From assembly GCA_903813345.2 (NCBI GenBank), contig CAIIXF020000008.1:15982822-16046821 (forward strand): a DNA stretch of 64,000 bases, written 5' to 3'. The DNA comes from Owenia fusiformis (Eukaryota; Annelida; Polychaeta; Sabellida; Oweniidae). Made by a program: the position numbers and the translations under genes. Numbering within the stretch: position 1 is the first letter of the stretch; every line of letters starts with the position of its first letter. The notes under the pieces were generated by a model, which saw only the letters and a program-made list of their open reading frames with translations, was not told the DNA's origin and did not search any database. Of the stretch, positions 39,001-51,000 are shown piece after piece.

Positions 39001-42000
39001 TTCTACATGCTTAAGTTAAATTTTGAGAGTAAAATAGAAAAAAAGAAAGCACGATCGCCTTATTATTTTTCCAAGAGAAAACCCTAGAGGATTAACCTGT
39101 TTTGGCTTATAAACAGTATTACTTGCTCTAAATATCAAGTTTATTTGAACAAAACATTTATCTGCAAATACTGGGTGTGAAACATCAAAATAAACCATAA
39201 TATTGGTATTTATTATATCACTATCTAGCTAGCGACAGTATGATTGGTCAAAACCGGGTCACATGTCGTGGGATATCTGGCGATATTCAATGGCAATGCT
39301 AATCAGATAAGACAACCGTGAGATATCTAGCGATATCCCACGCTCCCGGGAATTTTCAAAGAATTTGTTTTCGTTCAGTGTAAATAATTTAGTTCAGTAT
39401 AAGTCAAAATGGCAGACATATATTTCAATGTTAACCTATGACTTAATAATATTAGGGATGTTTAGCTAGACAGTGATATAATAAAACAAATATTTCACTT
39501 TATTTTCGGTGAATACCTGTAGCACTTTCACAAGGTGATATTCCACTTGCCCTTCGGGCTTCGTGGAATATCACTTGTGAAAGTGCTACAGGTATTCACC
39601 TCAATAGAGTGAAATATTTGTTCAGTATCTGGAGTACAAATCACACTAACACTAATAAGACTTTTGCTTATGTTCTTGCAGGAACCACAGAGAGGGTATG
39701 CCTTATGACCGGTACGCACGACCAAGTCAATCGTGTCGCAGATTTCGTCCTTGAAAAAATTAGAGAAAAACCAGACCCCAACCCACGACCAGTTGATGGT
39801 GAACTCAAAGTGAATCAAGAACGACATAAACAAGTAGGTCACAGAAGATAAAAACAAATCGAGGTTATAGTTAAGAGTAGTGACTGCCCAAAATGGCTTG
39901 TTATTTCGGCATCAGTAATTTTACCAACAAACTCAAATGTAGGAACGATGCCTGTGGTCAGTCTGAGACTGTGGTCAGTGTATCAGTCAATACCAATCTC
40001 ATTATTAAATCCAAAGTGCCAAAAATGACATGTCTTAATATATTATTATTGACACTTTACCCTCGGTAATAAAAGTGCATTCAGGCGTGACGATTACATT
40101 ATTTGCATTTTTAGAGGAATGGCCAGTATATAGCCATTCTACATCTCTAGAGAGTGCTACATTCAAGCATAACTGCAACATTTCTTCTGAGATACTTTCT
40201 ACTGATATGTTTCCCAGTTGCGTGGCATTTAATCCTGACATGTCAAGTTCCCGATGGCATTGATTTCAAATCAGAACGCATCGAATGAGGATTATTCCAT
40301 GAAATAAATACATATTTGTCGTCTCATAAAACAATCTGAAATATCAATGATGTCTGGGATGTTATACTGACATGCGTTAAATCTTATGGAAACATGGTAG
40401 AGATAGCTTGGTTATTACCACTTTTTTTTATATGTTATTGCGATCATGTGCTATCAGTCTAGCATCGATGGCATGGGTGCCTTTAATTGCTATCTAATGC
40501 CATCAATAACCTAGATGCTAGAATGTAGTTACCAATATCAACACCAGGTGGCTAACTCACTTCGCTAGCATGGCAGGCATACAAAAAATTCCCTTAAGCT
40601 TGGATAATTTATAGATTCAGTAGATCAATTTTCTTCTAATCTTTTTGAGTTTGATAGTTATGTCATGTAAAATGTGTTCAGTAATAGAAATTACATAAAA
40701 CATATTATCTGTTCAATATAAGAAAATATATTTCACTTTTCATGATTTTATAACTTTGGTTCTATGAGGAATTTACCCAAGCTAGAAATTACATTTTCCA
40801 AAAAATTAAATAATATAGTTGATGAACAATTTTTAAGAGCACACTTTAAGATTTCAAAAATGATACAACTTTAATTAAATTTTGAATAATTAATGATGAA
40901 AATAAAAATTATTTCTACTTGCATTTAGTCTTTTCTCTAAGGTTGTTATCAAATTCAAGTAGTCAGTTGTTCAGAGAGAATAATGTTCCCCTTTTCACCT
41001 TAATGGCATCCGTAAATATATATTTTATGTAAAGCACTCCATATATTGGCTGGAAAGGTTGACCAGGGATTTCTTAGTATGACTTAAATTACCTGATATG
41101 TCCATTGCATTGTCCAGTAATTGCCATTCCATGTACTTATCTCTTGATTGGAAATTGGAGAAGCTGATTACCAGATAAAGGCACATGTTTTAAGCTTTGT
41201 CATTCCAATACAGTTAAACCTGTCCAAGTAGAACACCATTGATACTGCGAAAGAGTTTCCACTTAGGAAGTGTTCCACTTATGAAGGTTCAAAAGGTCTA
41301 GAATAAAAGTATTCTTTCTTGTCACAACCACAAGTGGCGCATATTGTTAGTCTTCAACTCTTTTGTAGATGGGGTTTTTTGGCGGTCAGTGTCTGTAACA
41401 AATGGCAGGTGGTGACATTTTGAATGTTACATTTAATGTCCTGTTTAAATTATATTTCTTCTATATTTTCACAGCATTTGATTGTTATTTTTATTTTTAC
41501 TTAACATAAATCTAAATATTGACATTCAGAAAAATAGATTTATTTTGTTTTGAGTTCAAAAGGAATTCACTGGAAAATATGACCTTGTAATTCATTTGGC
41601 ATCTCCCAGTCCCTTGTGATATTTTTTCTTTATAAATTTCATATTTTTCTCAATGCATTCAATTCCTTTCAAAGACCAGTAAGACATTTTTAAAATTATA
41701 TATGCTATTTTTTAAAGGGACTAGATTTGGAAGAGATGAGTTGATAATGGTTTTCAAAAACATTGTCACAATTTTATAATATTTTAATATTTTTTGCTTT
41801 CATCATGTCATGTGTACTTACTATAAAACCTCCAACAGCTCATACTTTATTTTAAGGTAATCCTTCAATTTTTAAGGTTATTTTGCAACAACAAAAAAAC
41901 ATTCAAAATAGAGATATTCAGATTTGGTAGATATATTTCTGTGTCTGAAATCTATAATAAGTCATATTTCAAATTCCAGAAAATAAGTGGATTAGGTTCA

Positions 42001-45000
42001 AGGAAAACAATTAACAGATTGCTTCTTTCATTTTACTCTCTTTATCCCTTCTGATTCTTCAAATACTGTGAGTCTTATAGCAAATGCTTGTATATACTGC
42101 CCACACATAACATAAACAGATCTTTATACCTTGTTTTTGGTCCAGTGGTTTGAAGGGGAGAGGGGTCAGTAGTGGTAGAATCTTGATGTAAGACTTCAAT
42201 ATAAACTTAAGAGCTTGATTTGCGAAAAGACAGGAATCAATATTTGAAATGGGAGTCTATCGACATCAGAATTCAATATGTACTTGAGAAATGATACTAT
42301 GGAATCAATAGATGTATAATGATTTCTGATTTTCTATTGGAATGAACGAAATGTAAGTTTGTAGTTCTATGGTCTTGTCCAATGACATCTGGGTTGTATC
42401 TATGCCATGGTTATTATGGTCAAATTATTGAAAGATAATTGGATCTAGTTACTTCAAATTATTGAATATTTTGTCATTTTCTATCAGGCTTATGGCCCAT
42501 TCTTTTAAAATCATGTATTTTAGGTCTTTGAAATAACATATGAGAGATCTTAAGTTGATAAATGATAGAGTTGTGGGGTGACTGTTTATTTACATTGTAA
42601 TGCTCCTCATTTTTCTGCTGTTTAGTTTCTAAGCTTACAAGTATCTTTGAGTTAATGGGGAAGTTTTGTAGATGTTCATTGAAGCCTCTTCCTCGCACCC
42701 CTCTCTAAAAATCCACACTAGACTTGGGGGGGGGGCTTTATACTTGTCAGGGGCATAGCCAGCTTTCAGTCAGGGGGGAGCTGGGAACACAAAAAATAGA
42801 TTTTCAGTCATGGGGGTGCGATTGTGGCATAAGCAAGCCAAAAAATATTTTTAATGATTTTTTTAAATTTTACAAAAATTGATTTAACTTCCTTGAAAAT
42901 TGAGCTAGAAGCTTCAAACAAAATCATTTTAAAGCTCCCTTCTTCTATGTCATGGCTCTATTTGTTATGGGGGGCGGTGTGATGGGTGTGACCCCTTGGC
43001 TACGCCTATGCTCATACCTTCTGAAACTCATTGTATCTTTCTCACTGAACTGTAATTGCAATCTGAAATATAAAATACTGAAGACAAGTAAAGATCTGCA
43101 TGACTTGATAAGTGAAGAGGTTGTTTATTTTGATTGAGACTTGTTTTGTATGTTTTAGGTGAAGATCCTTGTTCCAAACAGTACTGCTGGTATGATAATA
43201 GGCAAGAGTGGAAGCTTTATTAAACAGATCAAAGATGACAGTGGGGCTTATGTACAGATATCACAGAAAGCCAAGGATATGAACTTACAGGAACGTTGTG
43301 TCACCATAGCAGGTACGTGGAAAGTTGGTTATATGTTGCATCATCTATTTATCAATCCCAATTAAACATTAACAATAATCAATAAAAATTATCAATACAT
43401 TTGTTTACCACTACCTCTGTTGATTAAAAACTACTATAAAACCTTTTAAAGTGGAACATATAAATATGTATGCATAAGTACCATCTAAGACTATACCAGT
43501 CATAAGCAAAACAAACCCAACTATCCCAAACCATGATCTAAGGTGAAAAGAAACAATGTCTAAATGGAACATATTGGGACCTCTTAGAAGTGTTCCACTT
43601 TTAAAGATGTTTCACTGTAGAGGGAACAGGTTTCACTGTAGAGGGAACAGGTTTCACTGTAGAGGGAACAGGTTTCACTGTAGAGGGAACAGGTTTCACT
43701 GTAGAGGGAACAGGTTTCACTGTAGAGGGAACAGGTTTCACTGTAGAGGGAACAGGTTTCACTGTAGAGGGAACAGGTTTCACTGTCGAGGGAACAGGTT
43801 TCACTGTAGAGGGAACAGGTTTCACTGTAGATGGAACAGGTTTCACTGTAGAGGGAACAGGTTTCACTGTAAAGGGAACAGGTTTCACTGTAGAGGGAAC
43901 AGGTTTTACTGTAAAGGGAACAGGTTTCACTGTAAAGGGAACAGGTTTCACTGTAGAGGGAACAGGTTTCACTGTAGAGGGAACAGGTTTCACTGTAAAG
44001 GGAACAGGTTTCACTGTAGAGGGAACAGGTTTCACTGTAGAGGGAACAGGTTTCACTGTAAAGGGAACAGGTTTCACTGTAGAGGGAACAGGTTTTACTG
44101 TAGAGGGAACAGGTTTCACTGTAGAGGGAACAGGTTTTACTGTAGAGGGAACAGGTTTCACTGTAGAGGGAACAGGTTTTACTGTAGAGGGTACAGGTTT
44201 TACTGTAGAGGGAACAGGTTTTACTGTAGAGGGAACAGGTTTCACTGTAGAGGGAACAGGTTTTACTGTAGAGGGAACAGGTTTCACTGTAGAGGGAACA
44301 GATTTCACTGTAGAGGGAACAGGTTTCACTGTAGAGGGAACAGGTTTCACTGTAGAGGGAACAGGTTTCACTGTAGAGGGAACAGGTTTCACTGTACCAA
44401 CTTTGTCATTTTTCCTTGAAGTGGTTATTATACAGTTGTACATCCTATACTGTATGTGTATCGAGTATTTGTATGCTCTGAACATATCATTGATACAATA
44501 TGACTGGCTATTGTTGTATTTACATTGATTTTGATTTCATTGATTTCCAATCGGTCAATGTAACAAGAATGAACAACAATGTGAATGTGTGAAGTAAATA
44601 CCTGCTGTATTGTAATGGTAAGATTTCAATTGATCTGGCGGAAAGTGATAGGCCCTACTTGGGAAATGGGAATGTCCGTGTCCTGGCCCTTATGGTGGAT
44701 TACATGGTTCTGTTAGTTCAATCTATTAGGCCTGTTTATATACCACATTGCTCATTTTCAATTCTGTTTGATACCCAGAGTTCTTCAAGGTTATTTATAT
44801 GATATCCTTTGTAACTAGAAATCGGTCATTTAAGTTACTTTTCGGTTACTTTTAGCAAGAAATTCATGGAGTTAGTTAATATTATATCACTTGTAGAAAC
44901 AATTGGAAATGGAAATTGGATTTAAATATTTGTTTTGCAGTATAAGAATAACATATGCAAAATTAATGTAGTTGATGTAACAATAATTATTGGTTGATGA

Positions 45001-48000
45001 TTCAAACATCTGACACTACTCCCATTATTTTAGTTTAACATAAAATGTGATAGTTTGGAGGAGAAATTATAAGCCAATAGTCTTGTATCGAGTGTGTAGA
45101 CCCTCTCCATTATCTTTACATCCTCTTGTAAAGGGTATTAGACATGTATTGGGCTTAAAGGGGACTTGAAGCAAGACTAATTATCACAATACACATGTAT
45201 TTCTTCTCAAGATCCATTGCATTTTAACATGTATTTCTCTTCAAGATCCATTGCATTTTAACATGTATTTCTTCTCAAGATCCATTGCATTTTAACATGT
45301 ATTTTTAATTGTTGCCATTTTAGAAGGTGTAATGTTATCGTATAATTCAAAGGAATTACAGTTCATTTTCTTGAAAAATAGCATTAAGGTTTAGACTCCC
45401 TTTAATAGTAACTACCTTTTTACACCTTTTTTACCTAAAAAGTGTTCTATTCGAGAGGTGTTCCACTTATGGAGGTTCATTTAATTCAAGTCAGCTGGTC
45501 CTGTGACTCTGAAAAGTGTTCTATTAACAGAGGTGTTCCAGTTTACAGGTTTCACTGTATATGCATACTAATTTGCAATCATATTATAATGCAGAATCGC
45601 AAACAAAACTCTTACATAATTTTTCATTATTCTCAGTTGCCAGTGTCATGGTCCTGTAGGAATCTCCAATTAAAAAAGCAAATAACCCAGCAGCATGTGA
45701 GAGGAGAGAAAGGAGCTTCCCTCATAATGAGAAGAGATAGACAATCACCAATCACAACTCTATATTTCTGTTCATTAGTTACCCTTTACATTCTTTCGTC
45801 TTCGCTTCTTAAAAAAAGAGCTTCATCTTAAAGAGGTTAGTTTACAACGAGACTCTGCTTTCATGGTATTTATTAGATCATTTTACATTTAAATCCCCTT
45901 TAAAGACCATATAAAAGCTTCACATTGAGATCGTTAAGATCTTAGAATCAAAATAGAAAATCACTAGTAACATATAAATATATATATTTGAATTTCTAAA
46001 GAGTTTCAGTTTCATGCTTATATACCACAGTTGCAACTAAGCTTGTACAAATGCAACTTTCGGCTGTCGGCTACTGGATTAACCTACTATTTTATGGGCA
46101 ACTCATTTTAATATGAATAGTACCTGCCACTATTCTATTCATATTTAGAGGAGTTGGTAATAAAATAGTAAGTTAATCTGGTAGCCAGCCGAAAGTTGCA
46201 TTCACGAATTTAAGCCCAGTTTCTTATGTGCCACAATGGTAACTAACACTTTGACATTGATTCATTCACTGTTAAGGTAAACATATTTCTAGATCCATGT
46301 CTGTGTGAAAATGAAAACAAAGACTGAATGCAGAGCCACTTGTTTCTATACTACATACTGAGTATCAATGTCAGCCTATCCCTGTGTAAATGTCACAAGT
46401 TACATTATTTCATTAGACAAGTGTAAACATATGACTGACATGTCATAGGCAGTAAAACAAAATATCCCCGAGCTACTTTATTTCAAGTATAGTAAAACCT
46501 GAGCATATTGAATTTTTTTGTCGAGAAAAAATGTTCAGAGTTGGTAGTTGTTCGCTGCAGAGAGGGTAATTTATACAGAAGTCAGTAGAGTATGTGCAGA
46601 GGATAGGTGTTCAATAAATGCAGGTGTTTACTAGAGAGAGGTGTCCACTAAGACGGTTTTACTGTACTTTCATCATTTGTTAGATTTAGTGAGCTCTTTT
46701 GTTTTTTCTCTTATTCGTGTGGTCGCACTGGCTGGTTACAACATCCAATGTTGACACATTTTGTATGATTTATACATGTCACTGTGCTTAGGTGTGTCTA
46801 TGTGATATACACACAAATTAACGTGTCTCCATCATGATTAACCTTGACATCTCATTTCTTCTCAACCCTGAGAGTTACAGGTGAAACAGAAAGATGCTAT
46901 GAGTATCAGAATGACTTGTCTCTGTATCGGGAAAGTAGTATCACAGGTTATTGCCCCCTGCAGTTTTATTGACCTGGGATATTTCTCTCAATATGACATG
47001 CACTATAGATAGCAAAATGATGTATCACTTGTCTAGAGTCTACATAAAAAGTTCAGTGCTAGAGATTCATGAAAACATCAAATCAAAATCAACTTGTCTT
47101 GCAGCATTATCTAAGATTAAAGAAAATTGACTCCTGTTCAAATCTCCATTGCTGATAATTGAAGCAGATACTGTGATATAACAAATATGAGGTAGATCGA
47201 TGAATTATCTGTAGTGCAAAGAATTATCTATAGTGCAGAGATGAAGTCCATCTCTAGAAAAGCAATGCTCTCCCCACATTGAAATCTCTGAGACCCAGCA
47301 CTTCCATGTATTTTATAAAATCAAAATGCTCCTCAATGCAATTAGATGTGTCCCCTAAATTGTTACAATAAAAAATGAGGAAATTCTAAAATGTTGCATA
47401 AAAAATTACAAATCCGTAAAATGTTGCTCAAAAATTACAAAATCATAAAAAGTAGCTCAAAAATTACAAAATCATAAAAAGTTGCTCAAAAATTACAAAA
47501 TCATAAAAAGTTGCTCAAAAATTAAAAAATCATAAAATGTTGTACTGTACTTGAAAATAACAAAATCCTCCACTCAAAAAAATCCAGGGGATAGCAGTGA
47601 AAAGGGTAACTAAGCTCCAGTTGTTCAGAATTTGTCAAACTTCATCATTTTGAGAGAAAAAACTTGCAGTTAATAAATGATATATTAACTGTGAATAGCT
47701 GTGAATAATATCTCTCTCCCAAATGATAGAAGCACTACAGGTTTATGGGTTTATTATGGGAGAATACTAACCCAACATTCGTAAGACTGATATTTGATTA
47801 GATCGATTCGTCTAAATTAATCAGACTGATATGTCTATGTCTATTAGGTTAATTTGTCTATATTCATCAGGTTAATTTGTTCATATGCATTAAACTGATA
47901 TGTTTAGATTAACTATACTGATATGTCTTTATTCATAAAACTGATATGTCTTAATTCATAAAACTGATATGTCTATATTCATAAGACTGGTATGTGTATA

Positions 48001-51000
48001 TTCATTAGACTGATATGTCTATATTCATTAGACTGATATATCTATATTTATTAGACTGATATGTCTATATTCATTAGACTGATATATCTATATTTATTAG
48101 ACTGATATATCTATATTCATAAGACTGATATGTCTATATTCATAAGACTGATATATCTAAATTCATTAGACTGATATGTCTATATTCATAAGACTGATAT
48201 ATCTATATTCATTAGACTGATATGTCTATATTCATAAGACTGGTATGTCTATATTCATTAGACTGATATGTCTATATTCATAAGACTGATATATCTATAT
48301 TCATTAGACTGATATGTCTATATTCATAAGACTGATATATCTATATTCATTAGACTGATATGTCTATATTCATTAGACTGATATGTCTATATTCATAAGA
48401 CTGGTATGTCTATATTCATAAGACTGATATGTCTATATTCATAAGACTGGGATGTGTATATTCATGAGACTGATATGTCTATATTCATAAGACTGATATA
48501 TCTATATTCATTAGACTGATATGTCTATATTCATAAGACTGATATATCTATATTCATTAGACTGATATGTCTATATTCATAAGACTGATATATCTATATT
48601 CATTAGACTGATATGTCTATATTCATAAGACTGATATGTCTATATTCATAAGACTGGGATGTGTATATTCATGAGACTGATATGTCTATATTCATAAGAC
48701 TGATATATCTATATTCATAAGACTGATATATCTATATTCATTAGACTGATATGTCTATATTCATAAGACTGATATGTCTATATTCATAAGACTGGGATGT
48801 GTATATTCATGAGACTGATATGTCTATATTCATAAGACTGATATATCTATATTCATTAGACTGATATATCTATATTCATAAGACTGATATGTCTATATTC
48901 ATAAGACTGGTATGTGTATATTCATTAGACTGCATGAAATGTCTATATTCATTAGACTGATGTATATCTATTCGATCATTACATTCATATCTGCTTGACT
49001 AATATATGTTGATTATGCAATATATTCCTAACTTGCAATTACAGGTATCTGCTATAAGTAAAAATAGAACCTCTTCACGTAACAATTATCTGTGGAATTG
49101 AATGTATTCATTATTTCTAGCAGTCTTCTTCAGAATTACATCCTGTATCTGTCTGCGAATCTCCCCCATTCTAAACCAAGCTAAGTAGCAACTATGTGGC
49201 AAATAGTGGGGATGTATCATCCTTCATTCAAATGGTTTCATTTATTTCTTAATTCAGCCCTTCTGGTATGGAGTGAAGCGTATTCTACCCTTGAACCAAG
49301 GATGGGGAATCTGGGATGTATAGCTTGGAAAAGGTCTAATAGGTCAGAATTGTAGGGACAGGTTGAAGTACAAGTGAATAGGGGGAATGGTGGGAGAATA
49401 GTGATGTTAAAACAGTGATCTTTCTTGCATAGCAAGTGGGTGTTGCACCCACTTGAGACTTCAAATTAGGCTTACTCCCACCTGAAAATCATTTTGGTTA
49501 GTTTTAGGAAATGAGAATTTTCCCTTTATAATAAGAATTAAATCTTTCCAAATATTGCAGAATGTTCAACATTTGAGATATTTTTTAATGATTTATTTTC
49601 CCTTTAAATCACAATTATAATCTCTTTTTATATTTCTGCTTATCTTCTCCAATAATCAATAGATGACAAGGTCAGTTTCAGAACACGATTTAATTGGCAC
49701 AGATCTAACTCGAAGATCAATACGTCTAGAACGTAAATCAATAGGGTGGAAGAATGTCAGTATTGCGCAGTAGGTACATCTAAGAACACGTGGCTAGCTC
49801 TTTAGATGTCTATTGAAGTTATCTTGGCCCGTTGTTTTTACATAACTAGGAGCATACAGTGAAATTTGTTAAGGTTGACATGAGGCTTAGGTTGAGTAAG
49901 ATCAGACTAGATCAGGAGTTTAGAACTTTGTAGTTGAATGATCTCCCGGGATTTTTCTGAGATGAGTGCAAAATTCTTTTCTTTTTTTCTATATTTATAT
50001 TTATTCACAGTTAAATTTTGTTTACAGTATAATTGATTTCTTAGTCACTTATATTTAATAAATATTAAGACTTAAAAATAAGAAATGGTACAGGGGGCAG
50101 CGATATTATATGAAAAATAAAAATAGCTTAAAAAGAAAAAAATTCTTATTAAAACAGTTATACTCAGTCAGTCAAAACATCTATAATCTTTTCTTAAATG
50201 CCGCCTTTATGCAAATATTAATGATGACTGTCAAAATGATAGAGGGGTATTTTAAATCATAGAATGCAATGTGTAAGATGTTCTTGTTAAAACAAGTGTT
50301 CATACTTTAAATGGTGAGTAATAGAGGTGTTCATTGGAAACTAAGGAAAGCTTTACTGTAACCAACTATTCACTGATATGAGTTTACTGTATAAGGTAAC
50401 ATAGGTAAAGGTTATACTGTTATATTTTAAACATACCTTGATATTAATGCTATAGATACCACCTGTACTAGGTTTCAGCATTCCGCACCTTTGAAGAGAT
50501 GAAGCACTTAGCACAATGTGAAACAAAAGCAAAACTAATTTGGGAAGGTGTTGATCTGTCCAAGGAAAAACGGCAAATCAGAATCAATCAAGCCATTATA
50601 TATTAATCCTAGTTTCTTTGATGTTAAGCAATCTCTCCATGTTATTGCTAATTTTGGAAAAGTACTAATTATTAATTATTAATTATTTTTTTGGGATTTG
50701 GTGTGATGTGGGATATCTTGCTGTGTAACTATTTGCCACGACTGTATACCCCAAAGTATTCATACACTGGTGAATGGTGAGCCCACATGGCCTAAATATG
50801 ACTGCTCAATAACATGTTACAAATTAAGTTTTGTATGACGGAGGGGAGGAGTCAGAGGCATAAGTTTTCAAACATTGAACTTTTGATGAATTCCCTTACA
50901 TCTTTATAGATGTAAATACCACTTACAATAAATATTTATGAGAACAATACTCTCAACATCATTATATACACACTTCGTCAGCTTCATTCAAAACATATGT

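Larger units (their letters stand above)
21255..39681 (+). other. NOVA intron 2, 18.4 kb
   Basis: No exon of any gene recognised. Besides the elements listed separately it holds TA-flanked element fragments (21333-21480, 37935-38070), GTAGCCAG-family fragments (29429-29510, 33840-33922), a direct repeat of about 70 bp containing AAGCTCTCTTTTAAGAAGT at 25058-25137 and 25457-25527, and a 40-bp motif with GGCGTGGCT(T/A)ACCACGATAGG at 23955-23990 and 37245-37282. An open frame at 31663-31905 looks mildly coding-like but has no assignable family. Confidence 0.55.
39834..43158 (+). other. NOVA intron 3, 3.3 kb
   Basis: No exon seen. It contains the relic repeat 40530-40950, a TA-flanked element fragment at 41209-41300 (TACAGTTAAACCTGT left end), a dispersed-family copy at 41349-41450 and a GTAGCCAG-like element at 42747-43012. 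Confidence 0.55.

Noticed and set aside
43556-44485. Open frames of 287 and 294 codons on both strands (FHCRGNR and VPSTVKP heptad proteins)
   Set aside because: They are the translation of a 21-bp minisatellite inside a NOVA intron. Any such array of a stop-free unit with length divisible by 3 gives this.
47780-48972. CRISPR-like direct repeat array
   Set aside because: Units are contiguous with no unique spacers, and the context is an animal intron.
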